Positions 19,065 to 28,249 of a DNA stretch of 64,000 bases are shown piece after piece. Below the pieces are notes generated by a model that was not told the origin of the DNA, searched no databases, and worked only from the letters and a program-made list of their open reading frames with translations. Both the position numbers and the translations under genes were made by a program. The first letter of the stretch is position 1, and each line of letters begins with the position of its first letter. This DNA is from Sphingomonas sp. IW22 (GTDB lineage: Bacteria > Pseudomonadota > Alphaproteobacteria > Sphingomonadales > Sphingomonadaceae): positions 1-64,000 of the forward strand of contig NZ_JBGGWB010000001.1 in assembly GCF_041321155.1 (NCBI RefSeq), written 5' to 3'.

Positions 19065-19600
19065 AGGCGTTGACCCGCATCGGCGCGTTGCTCGCCGCTC
19101 TGTCCGTGCCTGTCGGCGCAGCGGCGCAGACGCGCGCCACGACCCAATGCCTGTCCGACCGGGAAGGCGAATCGGTCCTGCTGTATCTGGCGCCGGACCT
19201 GCTGGCGCAGACGAACCGTATCTGTGCTCCTGTGCTGCCCACAAGCGCCTATCTGCGGCGTGCGGGTGCGACGCTGGGACAGCGTTATGCGGCCGAGAGC
19301 GCGCAGGCGTGGCCCGCTGCACGAAGCGCGATCGGCAAGATTGCCGGACCGGATGTCGCCCCCCTGCTCGATTCGGCCTTTGCCGCGCCAGCCGTCGCAT
19401 CGCTGGTGGCGCCGTTGATCGCGGCAGAGATTACCGCGTCCGATTGCCCCCGCCTTGACCGTATCCTTTCGCTGATGGCTCCGCTTCCGCCGCGCAACGT
19501 CGCAGGGCTGGCCGTCGCCTTTCTGCAACTTGCCGGGGACCGCGACCGCAAGGCCGGTCGCCGCCCCGCGCTTCCGATCTGTGAGGCCCCGGCCCGATGA
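19061..19600 (+). CDS. Secreted protein of unknown function
   Basis: 179 aa with a signal peptide ([23 protein letters not shown], cleavage near residue 23). The mature part is mostly alpha-helical in composition and rich in Ala. It contains Cys residues at about 31, 46, 128 and 175, which could form two disulfides in the periplasm. No recognised domain. It is coupled to ispDF upstream and to the cinA-like gene downstream by 4-bp overlaps, so it is certainly cotranscribed with them, but neither neighbour suggests a function. Confidence 0.75.
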   Translation: MKALTRIGALLAALSVPVGAAAQTRATTQCLSDREGESVLLYLAPDLLAQTNRICAPVLPTSAYLRRAGATLGQRYAAESAQAWPAARSAIGKIAGPDVAPLLDSAFAAPAVASLVAPLIAAEITASDCPRLDRILSLMAPLPPRNVAGLAVAFLQLAGDRDRKAGRRPALPICEAPAR

Positions 19601-20142
19601 CTGCTGATACCGACACCATCCTGCCCAACGAACTCGTTGCCCTTGCCCGCCGTGTAGTCGAGGAAAACCGAGCCGCAGGGCGCCGCGTAGCTGTTGCGGA
19701 AAGCTGCACCGGCGGGCTGGTGGCGGCTGCGATTACAGAGATTCCGGGGTCGTCGGACGTTCTGGATGCAGGCTTCGTTACCTATTCCAACGAGGCAAAG
19801 CGCGTGACCCTGGGCGTCAGCCTGGACGTACTGGAAACCTTTGGCGCGGTATCGATCGCGGTGGCGTGGCGCATGGCACAGGGTGCGCTGGAGCATAGCA
19901 GCGCCGATGTCGCCGTGGCGATCACTGGCGTCGCCGGTCCGGGTGGCGGGACCGAAAAGAAGCCCGTTGGAACCGTCGTTTTCGCAAAAGCGGTGCGCGG
20001 CGCCGATCCGCAGGACGTGCATGCGGACCTTCGCCGGCTGGACGATATCGGCCGTGCCGGTATCCGGCTTCAGGCGGCGTCGTGTGCGCTTGAACTGTTG
20101 CTGCCGGACGCCGCCGATCCAGAGGCTGGCGACGAACCGTAA
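19597..20142 (+). CDS. pncC: CinA-family nicotinamide-nucleotide amidase (PncC type)
   Basis: Single CinA C-terminal domain, predicted to deamidate NMN to nicotinate mononucleotide for NAD salvage. Motifs seen are AESCTGGLVAAAITEIPGSS with the catalytic Ser, FVTYSNEAK, and GVAGPGGGTEKKPVGTV. The COG1058 N-terminal domain of full CinA is absent, as usual for the 160-180 aa form. The last 73 bp overlap the convergent RatA-like gene. Confidence 0.92.
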   Translation: MTADTDTILPNELVALARRVVEENRAAGRRVAVAESCTGGLVAAAITEIPGSSDVLDAGFVTYSNEAKRVTLGVSLDVLETFGAVSIAVAWRMAQGALEHSSADVAVAITGVAGPGGGTEKKPVGTVVFAKAVRGADPQDVHADLRRLDDIGRAGIRLQAASCALELLLPDAADPEAGDEP

Positions 20143-20564
20143 AGCGTCGTCGCCCGTTCCTCGAACGCGCCGATCATCTTGCGCAGCGCCCGGTCAAACA
20201 CCTGACCGGCCAGCATTTCGAACATCCGGTTCTTGAACTGGAAGTCGACGCAGAAATCGACCATGCATCCGCCCTGACCATCGGGACGGAATGTCCAATC
20301 ATTGTTCAGATATTTGAGCGGGCCATCCAGATAATCGACGCGTATATGCCGGGGGCGTTCCTTCTGCACTCGCGACGTGAAGCTTTCGCGCAGCCCCTTG
20401 AAGCCGACAATCATGTCAGCAACCATTTCGGTGTCGCTGTTCGACCGGACGCGAATGGCGCTGACCCACGGCAGAAATTCGGCATAGCGGCCGACATCGG
20501 CCACCATGTCGAACATCTGTTCGGGGGTGTAGGGCAGTTGCCGCGTTTCGTTATGCTTGGGCAT
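20070..20564 (-). CDS. RatA/COQ10-like START-domain protein
   Basis: Polyketide cyclase/START-like protein of the RatA/Coq10 group (164 aa). The N terminus KHNETRQLPYTPEQMFDMVADV and the GFKGLRESFTSRV segment are typical. Mitochondrial COQ10 binds ubiquinone for respiration; E. coli RatA was described as a ribosome-association toxin. Which role applies here is unknown. The start touches the lipA stop by one base, and the C-terminal 24 codons overlap cinA antisense; the tail after residue 140 is low-complexity Ser/Ala. Confidence 0.88.
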   Translation of the reverse strand: MPKHNETRQLPYTPEQMFDMVADVGRYAEFLPWVSAIRVRSNSDTEMVADMIVGFKGLRESFTSRVQKERPRHIRVDYLDGPLKYLNNDWTFRPDGQGGCMVDFCVDFQFKNRMFEMLAGQVFDRALRKMIGAFEERATTLYGSSPASGSAASGSNSSSAHDAA

Positions 20565-21493
20565 CAGGCCTTGACGCGCGCCAGCTTGGCTGCGCGATTG
20601 GCGCGCAACCGCTCGAAATCTTCACCCGCATGATAGCTCGACCGCGTCAGCGGCGACGATGCGACCAGCAGGAAACCTTTGGCCCGCGCGATGGCGGCAT
20701 AGGCGTCGAATGCCTGCGGCGTTACGAAATCTTCGACCTTTGCATGACGAGGCGTGGGTTGCAGATACTGACCCATGGTAAGGAAATCGACATCGGCAGA
20801 GCGCATGTCGTCCATCACCTGATGCACTTCCAGACGCTCTTCGCCCAGGCCCAGCATCACACCCGACTTGGTAAAGATCGACGGATCGTGCTTCTTGACG
20901 CTCTCCAGCAGGCGCAGCGAGGCATAATAGCGCGCGCCCGGTCGGATCGTGGGATACAGGCGCGGCACGGTTTCGAGATTGTGGTTATAGACGTCGGGCC
21001 GCGCCGCGACGATCGCCTCGACCGCCGCTTCCGCCTTGTTTCGGAAATCGGGCGTCAGGATCTCGATCGTCGTCGTTGGGTTGGCGGCGCGAATCGCTTC
21101 GATCACCTTGACGAACTGGCTGGCGCCGCCGTCGGGCAAGTCGTCGCGATCGACCGAGGTGACGACGATGTGGTTAAGCCCCATCTGCGCCGCCGCATCA
21201 GCGACGTTCTGCGGCTCCATCCGGTCTACCGCGCGCGGCATCCCCGTCTTGACGTTGCAGAAAGCGCAGGCGCGGGTGCAGGTGTCGCCAAGGATCATGA
21301 CCGTGGCGTGCTTCTTCGACCAGCATTCGCCGATGTTCGGGCAAGCCGCCTCCTCGCAGACGGTGGTCAGGCTTTTCGCGCGCATCAACTCGCGCGTCGC
21401 GGCGAACCCGGCCGAAGTCGGGGCTTTGACACGGATCCAGTCGGGCTTGCGCGCACGCGGCGCACGGGGTGCGAGTGCGGGGCTGTCGGTCAT
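20564..21493 (-). CDS. lipA: Lipoyl synthase
   Basis: Radical SAM enzyme inserting two sulfur atoms into octanoyl groups on E2/H proteins. The auxiliary cluster cysteines are Cys46, Cys51 and Cys57 ([13 protein letters not shown]), and the radical SAM CxxxCxxC is Cys72-Cys76-Cys79 (CTRACAFC). 309 aa from the ATG at 21493; an in-frame extension of 29 codons upstream has no family similarity and reaches into the promoter region shared with the divergent carbonic anhydrase gene. Confidence 0.97.
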   Translation of the reverse strand: MTDSPALAPRAPRARKPDWIRVKAPTSAGFAATRELMRAKSLTTVCEEAACPNIGECWSKKHATVMILGDTCTRACAFCNVKTGMPRAVDRMEPQNVADAAAQMGLNHIVVTSVDRDDLPDGGASQFVKVIEAIRAANPTTTIEILTPDFRNKAEAAVEAIVAARPDVYNHNLETVPRLYPTIRPGARYYASLRLLESVKKHDPSIFTKSGVMLGLGEERLEVHQVMDDMRSADVDFLTMGQYLQPTPRHAKVEDFVTPQAFDAYAAIARAKGFLLVASSPLTRSSYHAGEDFERLRANRAAKLARVKA

Positions 21494-21597
21494 GGGCGGC
21501 AGATAGCCTTCGCAATGCTTTGATACAATGGGCGGCGGAACAGGTGCTAAATAAGCGGGGTTAGCAACGTGCAGTTTCATAACCCAAGAGGAGAACG

Positions 21598-22263
21598 ATG
21601 ACCCATTTCGCTGAACTGGTCGACGGTTATCACCGCTTCCGCACCTCCGACCTTCATCGCCAGCACGAACGCTGGCAGCAACTTCGCGAAAAGCAGGAGC
21701 CGAAGGTGATGGTGATCGCCTGCTCCGATAGCCGCGTCGAACCCGCCCAGATTTTCGATACCCTGCCCGGTGAGATTTTCGTCGTCCGCAACGTGGCCGC
21801 GCTGGTGCCGCCGTTCGAGGACGATGGCGGTCGCCACGGTGTGTCGGCGGCGCTTGAGTTCGCCGTCACCAAGCTGAAGGTCGAGGAAGTGGTGGTCATG
21901 GGCCACGGCGCCTGCGGCGGCTGCGCGGCGGCGCTGTCCAATGTGTTCAAGGATTCAGCGCCCGGCGAAGGCGGCTTCGTCGCCGCGTGGGTCAGCATCC
22001 TCGATGAGGCGCGGGAAAAGGTGAAGGCCGAACATGGCACCGGACCCAATGCCGCGCGGGAAATGGAATATGAGGCGGTGCGCACCTCGATCGCCAACCT
22101 CGACACCTTCCCCTTCGTTCAGGAAGCGAAGGCGATGGGCCAGCTCAAGGTGCATGGCGCCTATTTCTCGATCATGGACGGCGAATTGCACGTCATGGAC
22201 GAGGATGGGGAGTTCGCCTTTCCCCAGCCGCGTGAAGTGACGCTGCCGATCGACGTGGCGTAA
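21598..22263 (+). CDS. Beta-class carbonic anhydrase
   Basis: Zinc enzyme interconverting CO2 and bicarbonate in the cytoplasm. Zinc ligands are Cys42 (ACSDSR, with Asp44 and Arg46), His103 and Cys106 (MGHGACGGC). 221 aa. The start ATG at 21598 follows an AGGAGAAC Shine-Dalgarno region at 21589-21596. Divergent from lipA with a 104-bp spacer; ends at a strong hairpin terminator shared with aspS. Confidence 0.95.
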   Translation: MTHFAELVDGYHRFRTSDLHRQHERWQQLREKQEPKVMVIACSDSRVEPAQIFDTLPGEIFVVRNVAALVPPFEDDGGRHGVSAALEFAVTKLKVEEVVVMGHGACGGCAAALSNVFKDSAPGEGGFVAAWVSILDEAREKVKAEHGTGPNAAREMEYEAVRTSIANLDTFPFVQEAKAMGQLKVHGAYFSIMDGELHVMDEDGEFAFPQPREVTLPIDVA

Positions 22264-22272
22264 CGCAGCTTC

Positions 22273-22303
22273 AGCGCCCGCCTCGTCAAGAGAGGCGGGC
22301 GCT
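22273..22303. terminator. Bidirectional hairpin terminator between carbonic anhydrase and aspS
   Basis: Perfect 12-bp stem AGCGCCCGCCTC / GAGGCGGGCGCT with a 7-nt loop, located between two convergent stops (22263 and 22312). On the plus strand it is followed by GTTGGTTCTT, a moderately T-rich tail. Confidence 0.8.
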
Positions 22304-22311
22304 GTTGGTTC

Positions 22312-24141
22312 TTATTCCGGCGCGACCGTCGCGGCCGGCGGCGTCGCGGGCTTGCTCCCCGGCGCCTCGACAATGCGGATGCCCAGTTCGCGAAGCTGCT
22401 TGGCGGTCACCGCCGAGGGTGCGTTCATCATCAGGTCTTCCGCCTTCTGCGTCATCGGAAAGGTGATGACCTCGCGGATGTTCGGCTCATCCGCCAGCAG
22501 CATCACGATGCGGTCGACGCCGGGGGCCGAGCCGCCGTGCGGCGGTGCGCCGCATTTGAAGGCGTTGATCATGCCTGAGAAGTTCGCGTCCACCTCAGCC
22601 TGTGAATAGCCTGCGATTTCGAACGCCTTGTACATGATTTCCGGCTTGTGGTTCCGGATCGCGCCCGACGACAGCTCAACGCCGTTGCAGACGATGTCGT
22701 ACTGATAGGCGAGGATGTCGAGCGGGTCTTTGGTCTCCAGCGCTTCCATCTCGCCCTGCGGCATCGAGAAGGGGTTGTGGCTGAAGTCGACCTTCTTCGC
22801 ATCCTCATCATATTCGAACATCGGGAAGTCAACGATCCAGCAGAATTCAAACCGCTTGTCGTCGATCAGGCCCAGCGTCTCGGCCACGCGCGTGCGGGCC
22901 AGGCCGGCCAGCTTTGCCGCCTGCCCTTCCTTGCCCGCGGCAAAGAACACGCCATCATTGTCGCCGAGGCCCAGTGCGGCGATCAGCTTCGCCGTCCCTT
23001 CCTCGCCATGGTTCTTGGCAATGGGGCCGCCGGGGACACCATCCTTGATGTTGATATAGCCAAGGCCAGAATAACCCTCGCCGCGCGCCCAATTGTTCAT
23101 GTCGTCGAAGAACTTGCGGCTGCCCGCACCGGCGCCCGGTGCCGGGATAGCCCGAATCACGCTGCCGCCCTCGACCAGCGAGGCGAAGATGCCGAAGCCA
23201 GAGCCATGAAAATGGTCGGTCACGTCGACGATCTCGATCGGGTTGCGAAGGTCGGGTTTGTCGTTGCCGTATTTCAGCATCGATTCGCGGTACGGAATGC
23301 GCTTGAATGGCAGCGCCGACACGGTGCGCCCCTTGCCCTGCCAGTCGGCGAATTGCTCAAACACGCCGTGCAGCACCGGTTCAATCGCGGCGAACACATC
23401 TTCCTGCGTGACGAAGCTCATCTCGAAATCGAGCTGATAGAATTCGCCCGGCGAACGGTCGGCGCGCGCATCCTCGTCACGAAAGCAGGGTGCGATCTGG
23501 AAATAGCGGTCGAAACCGGCAACCATCAGCAGCTGCTTGAACATCTGCGGCGCCTGCGGCAGCGCGTAGAACTTTCCGGGATGCACACGGCTGGGCACCA
23601 GATAGTCGCGCGCGCCCTCCGGCGACGAAGCCGTCAGGATCGGCGTCTGGAATTCGGTAAAGCCCTGCTCGATCATACGGCGGCGCAGTGACGCGATCAC
23701 ATCGGCGCGCAGCATGATGTTCGCATGAACCTTCTCACGTCGCAGGTCGACGAAGCGATAGCGCAGGCGAACATCCTCGGGATATTCGTTCTCGCTGGCG
23801 ACAGGCATCGGCAGCTCGTGCGCCATCGACTGGACGACAGCGTCTTCCGCGCGGATTTCAATGGCGCCAGTCGGCAGGTTGGGGTTCACCGCCTCTGCCG
23901 CGCGCGCCACCACCTTGCCGGTGATGGTCACGACCGATTCGCTGCGAAGCGATTCGATCACCGCGAAAACCGGACCGTCGACCTCGGTCACGATCTGGGT
24001 GATGCCGTAATGGTCGCGCAGGTCGACGAACACCAGATCGCCATGGTCGCGCTTTTTGTGGACCCAGCCCGACAGGCGAACGGTCTGGCCGACATCGGTG
24101 TCGCGAAGGGCGCCGCAATGGTGCGTGCGATAGGCGTGCAT
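22312..24141 (-). CDS. aspS: Aspartyl-tRNA synthetase, probably non-discriminating
   Basis: Class II synthetase of 609 aa with N-terminal OB-fold anticodon domain, class II motifs ([20 protein letters not shown] near the C terminus) and the bacterial GAD insertion. In the OB domain the sequence [12 protein letters not shown] has His33 where E. coli has Leu; a histidine at this site is associated with AspRS that also charges tRNA-Asn (recalled from Pseudomonas work). This fits the gatCAB operon at 56.4-59.6 kb. Start at 24141 chosen because [10 protein letters not shown] matches the family N terminus; 27 codons upstream do not. Confidence 0.96.
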   Translation of the reverse strand: MHAYRTHHCGALRDTDVGQTVRLSGWVHKKRDHGDLVFVDLRDHYGITQIVTEVDGPVFAVIESLRSESVVTITGKVVARAAEAVNPNLPTGAIEIRAEDAVVQSMAHELPMPVASENEYPEDVRLRYRFVDLRREKVHANIMLRADVIASLRRRMIEQGFTEFQTPILTASSPEGARDYLVPSRVHPGKFYALPQAPQMFKQLLMVAGFDRYFQIAPCFRDEDARADRSPGEFYQLDFEMSFVTQEDVFAAIEPVLHGVFEQFADWQGKGRTVSALPFKRIPYRESMLKYGNDKPDLRNPIEIVDVTDHFHGSGFGIFASLVEGGSVIRAIPAPGAGAGSRKFFDDMNNWARGEGYSGLGYINIKDGVPGGPIAKNHGEEGTAKLIAALGLGDNDGVFFAAGKEGQAAKLAGLARTRVAETLGLIDDKRFEFCWIVDFPMFEYDEDAKKVDFSHNPFSMPQGEMEALETKDPLDILAYQYDIVCNGVELSSGAIRNHKPEIMYKAFEIAGYSQAEVDANFSGMINAFKCGAPPHGGSAPGVDRIVMLLADEPNIREVITFPMTQKAEDLMMNAPSAVTAKQLRELGIRIVEAPGSKPATPPAATVAPE

Positions 24142-24241
24142 GATCGTTGGTCTTTCGCTTCGGCAAAAATCAGGATGGTCGCCGCGCATCCCGCCCCCTT
24201 CCCTCTTTGTCAAGGCGCGCACTTGGTTCTATGGAGCCGCG

Positions 24242-25417
24242 ATGCACATACACGGCCTGATCGAGGACAATGCAGCCCTCGCCAATCTTTGCGCGCGCCT
24301 GTCCAACTCTCCCTTTATCGCGGTGGACACCGAGTTCATGCGCGAGAACAGCTATTGGCCAGAGCTTTGCCTGATCCAGGTCGCGGACGAAAACGAAGCC
24401 GCTGCGATCGACCCGATGCAACCGGGCATCGACCTGCAGCCCCTGCTCGACCTGCTGGTCGAAAATGAGGAGGTGCTGAAGGTCTTCCATGCTGGCGGGC
24501 AGGATATCGAGATTATCTACAACCTGACGGGCAAGACCCCGCACCCGTTGTTCGACACGCAGGTCGCCGCGATGGCATTGGGCCAGGGGGAGCAGATCGG
24601 CTATTCCAATCTGGTCGACAGCTATCTGGGTATCACCGTCGACAAGGGCGCGCGTTTCACCGACTGGTCGCGCCGCCCGCTGGATGCGCGGCAGATCGAC
24701 TATGCGATTGCCGACGTGACCCACCTGTCCAAAATCTTTCCGCGCATGCTGGACAAGCTGCGCCGCACCGGGCGCGGATTGTGGCTGGATGAAGAGATGG
24801 AGCGGCTGGCCAATCCGGGCAACTACTTCAACGATCCCGATCTGGCGTGGCAGCGTATTCGCATCAACAGTCGCAAGCCTGACGTGCTCGGACGACTGAA
24901 GGCACTGGCTCGGTGGCGTGAGATCGAGGCGCAGGGCAAGGACCTGCCGCGCGGGCGCATCGTCAAGGATGAGACGATTGCCGACCTCGCCGCCAACCCG
25001 CCGCGCCGTCAGGGCGATCTGGCCAAGGTGCGCGGCCTGTCCGCCACCTGGGGCGGAAACGATATTGGCGGTCGGTTGATGGCGGCGCTGGAGACCGCGG
25101 TGCCGCTGCGGGGCGACGAACTGCCGTCACGCGACGACCGCAAGCCTTCGGTCGGGAAGGAAGGTGCGCTGGTCGCCGACCTGCTCAAGCTGTTGCTCAA
25201 GATCCGCGCCAAGGAAATCAATGTCGCTGCGCGCCTGCTCGCGCGTTCCGACGATCTTGAGGCGCTGGCGGCCGGTCAGCGTGAGGGGCTGGCCGTGTTG
25301 GACGGCTGGCGCTTCGAACAATTTGGCCGCGATGCCCTGGCACTGGTCGAAGGGCGTTTGGGTTTTGCCGTAAAGGGCGGCAAACTGCGCATGACCCGGA
25401 CCGAGGAGCCTGTATGA
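24242..25417 (+). CDS. rnd: Ribonuclease D
   Basis: 3'-5' exoribonuclease in tRNA maturation. DEDD-type exonuclease residues are visible: Asp29 and Glu31 in AVDTEFMRE, Asp in FHAGGQDIEI and the final Asp in YAIADVTHL. An HRDC domain follows (about 205-285), with a second HRDC-like part up to the C terminus. 391 aa. The ATG at 24242 is preferred over an upstream in-frame ATG that lies in the aspS promoter region. Stop overlaps the next small gene (ATGA). Confidence 0.95.
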   Translation: MHIHGLIEDNAALANLCARLSNSPFIAVDTEFMRENSYWPELCLIQVADENEAAAIDPMQPGIDLQPLLDLLVENEEVLKVFHAGGQDIEIIYNLTGKTPHPLFDTQVAAMALGQGEQIGYSNLVDSYLGITVDKGARFTDWSRRPLDARQIDYAIADVTHLSKIFPRMLDKLRRTGRGLWLDEEMERLANPGNYFNDPDLAWQRIRINSRKPDVLGRLKALARWREIEAQGKDLPRGRIVKDETIADLAANPPRRQGDLAKVRGLSATWGGNDIGGRLMAALETAVPLRGDELPSRDDRKPSVGKEGALVADLLKLLLKIRAKEINVAARLLARSDDLEALAAGQREGLAVLDGWRFEQFGRDALALVEGRLGFAVKGGKLRMTRTEEPV

Positions 25418-25710
25418 TCCGCCTTGCACCCATTGCCCTGCTCGTCTGCACGGCCTGCACCCCGACCACCAGTGCCGATGTTTCGTCATCCGGTTCGGAA
25501 AGCGGCGCGCAATGCGATGCGACGGCGATCCAGAATCTGGTGGGTGAAGTGGCCGACCAAGCGGCAATCGACCGCGCCAAGACAGCGTCGGGCGCACGCG
25601 ATGTCCGCCGTTATACGACCGGTTCGGCGCTGACGATGGACTTCCGGCCCGACCGGCTGAACGTGGAGGTCGACACTGCCGGGCGGATCGTAAAGCTCGG
25701 CTGCGGCTGA
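25414..25710 (+). CDS. Peptidase inhibitor I78-like lipoprotein
   Basis: 98 aa. The N terminus MIRLAPIALLVCTACTPT looks like an export signal with a lipobox-like Cys15 (TAC), although position -3 is Cys rather than Leu. The body matches the I78 (elastase inhibitor) family: LVGEVADQAAIDRA, an Arg-rich ARDVRR stretch, then LTMDFRPDRLNVEVD and the terminal LGCG. Members block serine proteases or are simply small periplasmic proteins. Coupled to rnd by ATGA, and 121 bp before pstS. Confidence 0.82.
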   Translation: MIRLAPIALLVCTACTPTTSADVSSSGSESGAQCDATAIQNLVGEVADQAAIDRAKTASGARDVRRYTTGSALTMDFRPDRLNVEVDTAGRIVKLGCG

Positions 25711-25733
25711 CAGATTTGAAATGATCGGGGGCG

Positions 25734-25766
25734 CTGTCATCAAATCGCAACGTCAATGCAACAAAG
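25734..25766 (+). promoter_or_regulatory. Candidate Pho box upstream of pstS
   Basis: CTGTCATCAAA at 25734-25744 is a near-perfect first PhoB half-site (CTGTCAT plus A-rich spacer), followed at 11-bp steps by TCGCAACGTCA and ATGCAACAAAG, which are weaker repeats. Located 66-98 bp before the pstS start, in front of a pst operon that ends with phoB itself. The first unit is convincing; the second is degenerate. Confidence 0.55.
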
Positions 25767-25831
25767 GGACGCCGATCGGATGTTACCGGCCATAGCGGGG
25801 CCAATTCCACGCATCCGGGGGACCGTTTCGA

Positions 25832-26866
25832 ATGTTGCGACCTTTTGCCCTCGCGGGGTTTCTCGCCCTTGCGCTCACTGCCTGTGATGAAGGCGGCGCG
25901 GCGCGTGAGGAAATCCGCATCGTCGGCTCGTCCACTGTTTACCCGTTCACCACGGCGGTTGCGGAGCAGTTCCGCAATAAGCGGCCCGACCGCAAGGCGC
26001 CGGTGATCGAGGCGACCGGGACGGGTGCCGGCGTCAAGCAGTTCTGCGGCGGGATCGGCCCGCTCCATCCCGATATCCTCAACGCGTCCCGCCGGCTGAA
26101 GAAGTCGGAGTTCGAGAGCTGCGCCGCCAACGGCGTCAGTGAGATCATGGAAGTTCAGGTCGGGCTGGACGGCGTCGCCTTCGCCGAATCGACGCGCGGC
26201 CCTAAACTGGCGCTCAGCAGCTCGGACATTTATCGTGCACTTGCGGCTTTTCCCGGCGGCCAGCCCAACCGGTCGCGCTTCTGGTCCGATGTGAACCCGT
26301 CGCTGCCACATATCCCCATTCAGGTTATGGGTCCGCCTGGAACCAGCGGTACGCGCGATGCGCTGGCGGAGCTGATCCTGGCGCGCGCCTGTGAAGCGGT
26401 GGTGCCGGGGGCTGCAGAGTGGAAGGAAAACGACAGCGACCGTTTTGCTCGCAACTGCACGCGCGTGCGCGACGATTCGGCCTATGTCGATTCGGGTGAG
26501 AACGATAATCTGATCGTGCAGAAGCTGGATGCAAATCCCAACGCCATCGGCATTTTCGGCTTCAGCTATCTGGACGAGAACAAGGGCCGACTGAACGGCG
26601 TGCCGATCGACGGGGTCGAGCCGACCTATGACAGCATCGCCAGCGGTCGTTATCCCGGCGCCCGCCCATTGTTCATCTATGTGAAGAAGCGTCATTTGCG
26701 ACCTGTCCCCGGACTGGGCGAGTTCCTGACCGATTATGTCGAGGCGTGGGCGCCCGACGGCCCGTTGGTCCGCAAGGGCATGATCGCCGCCCCCGACGCG
26801 GCGCGCGAACGGGCGGCTCAGATCGTGGCAAAGGGCACGACCCTTGACCCCGCCGGGCTGGAATAA
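25832..26866 (+). CDS. pstS: Phosphate ABC transporter substrate-binding lipoprotein PstS
   Basis: Captures phosphate in the periplasm for PstCAB. Signal with lipobox LTAC (Cys18), then the phosphate-binding GSSTVYPFT near the mature N terminus and the GPPGTSGTRDA loop (P-loop-like binding segment). 344 aa. A GGGGGA element at 25817-25822 serves as ribosome-binding site. Six bases separate it from pstC, so it is first in a pstSCAB-phoU-phoB operon. Confidence 0.95.
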   Translation: MLRPFALAGFLALALTACDEGGAAREEIRIVGSSTVYPFTTAVAEQFRNKRPDRKAPVIEATGTGAGVKQFCGGIGPLHPDILNASRRLKKSEFESCAANGVSEIMEVQVGLDGVAFAESTRGPKLALSSSDIYRALAAFPGGQPNRSRFWSDVNPSLPHIPIQVMGPPGTSGTRDALAELILARACEAVVPGAAEWKENDSDRFARNCTRVRDDSAYVDSGENDNLIVQKLDANPNAIGIFGFSYLDENKGRLNGVPIDGVEPTYDSIASGRYPGARPLFIYVKKRHLRPVPGLGEFLTDYVEAWAPDGPLVRKGMIAAPDAARERAAQIVAKGTTLDPAGLE

Positions 26867-26872
26867 GCGACG

Positions 26873-28249
26873 ATGACCGGATCGGCCCTGTTTTTCCTTG
26901 TCATTGGTCTTGCCCTGATTGGCTGGCTGACGGCGCGCGCCCGCGCGGTTCGGCTGCAGGGCAGCGGCGGCGAACGCCTGCACTCACTGCCCGGTCAACA
27001 TGGCTGGTATGTTGCGATGTGGGTGTCGGTGCCGGCACTCGTCTTTCTCGCCTTTTGGAGCTGGCTCAGCCCACAGCTGGCGCGGGAAGGCGTGCTTGCC
27101 AGCGCACAGGCGGCCGCCCTGCCCGACTTTGCCTTCGAACGCTCGGCGATCCTCGCGGAAGCGCGGGCGATCGCACGCAACCCTTCGCTCGGTGCGTTCA
27201 ACCCGCTGTCGGAAACGCTGGCGCCGGTCTATCGCACCTATCTGACGCGCTATGCCTGGATCGGGACCGGGATCGCGCTGGCGCTGGCGTTCGCAGGTGG
27301 TGCCTATGCCTTCAGCCGTATCGCCCCTGCATTCCGGGCGCGGTGGCGGGTTGAGCGCGGGGTGATGTTGATCCTGCTGGTCGCATCGCTGATCGCGATC
27401 CTGACCACATTGGGCATCTTCCTGTCGCTGCTGGTCGAAAGCGCGCGTTTCTTCTCGATCGTGCCGATCACCGATTTCCTGTTCGGAACCCACTGGTCGC
27501 CGCAGGTCATCAGCGCCAGCGATCCGGGCGCGGACCTGGGCGCGGTGCCGCTGTTCTGGGGCACCTTCTTCATCGGTGCGGTCATCGCGATGGCGGTCGC
27601 CATCCCCTTCGGCCTGATGAGCGCCATTTATCTGACCCAGTATGCCGCGCCCGTCGTGCGCATCTGGATGAAACCGATTCTCGAGATTCTGGCTGGCGTT
27701 CCCACGGTCGTTTACGGCTACTTCGCTGCATTGACGGTAGGCCCGGCGATCCGTCAGGTCGCAGTGGCGATCGGTATGCCCTATGCCAGTTCGGAAAGCG
27801 CGCTGGCGGCGGGGCTTGTCATGGGCGTGATGATCATTCCCTTTGTCAGCTCGATGGCCGACGACGCGCTTGCCGCCGTGCCGGGCGCCATGCGCGACGG
27901 GAGCCTCGCCATGGGTGCAACGCGGTCGGAAACGATCAGCCGTGTGTTGCTGCCCGCCGCCCTGCCCGGCGTCGTTGCGGGTATCCTGCTGGCGGTCAGC
28001 CGCGCGATTGGTGAGACGATGATCGTCGTCATGGCTGCATCGGGCGCCGCCACGATCAGTCTCAACCCGTTCGACAGCGCCACCACGGTCACCAAGCAGA
28101 TCGTCGACCTGCTGACCGGCGAGGCGGAGTTTGACAGCCCCAAGACGCTGGCCGCCTTTGCGCTGGGTCTGACGCTGTTCGCCATCACCTTCCTGCTCAA
28201 CATCGTCGCGCTGCGCGTGGTGAAGAAATATCGCGAAGCTTATGAATAA
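26873..28249 (+). CDS. pstC: Phosphate ABC transporter permease PstC
   Basis: Inner-membrane permease (458 aa). A first transmembrane segment (about 4-18) and a second (41-60) precede a periplasmic stretch of about 75 residues, then another segment at 122-142 before the usual six-helix permease core. The EAA-type cytoplasmic loop contacting PstB reads DALAAVPGAMRDGSLAMGATRSE. Clearly longer than E. coli PstC (319 aa), the excess being the N-terminal part, as seen in alphaproteobacteria. Overlaps pstA by 8 bp. Confidence 0.94.
   Translation: MTGSALFFLVIGLALIGWLTARARAVRLQGSGGERLHSLPGQHGWYVAMWVSVPALVFLAFWSWLSPQLAREGVLASAQAAALPDFAFERSAILAEARAIARNPSLGAFNPLSETLAPVYRTYLTRYAWIGTGIALALAFAGGAYAFSRIAPAFRARWRVERGVMLILLVASLIAILTTLGIFLSLLVESARFFSIVPITDFLFGTHWSPQVISASDPGADLGAVPLFWGTFFIGAVIAMAVAIPFGLMSAIYLTQYAAPVVRIWMKPILEILAGVPTVVYGYFAALTVGPAIRQVAVAIGMPYASSESALAAGLVMGVMIIPFVSSMADDALAAVPGAMRDGSLAMGATRSETISRVLLPAALPGVVAGILLAVSRAIGETMIVVMAASGAATISLNPFDSATTVTKQIVDLLTGEAEFDSPKTLAAFALGLTLFAITFLLNIVALRVVKKYREAYE

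Noticed and set aside
17808..19400. In-frame upstream extension of dusB giving an 863-aa protein
   Set aside because: The extension is antisense to ispDF and has no family similarity; the DusB N terminus begins at 17807.
22648..23691. 347-codon plus-strand open frame opposite aspS
   Set aside because: aspS is complete on the minus strand; no motif or ribosome-binding site supports the antisense frame.
25127..26983. 618-codon minus-strand open frame opposite rnd, the I78 gene and pstS
   Set aside because: Spans three genes with firm motifs on the plus strand; composition is that of a shadow frame.
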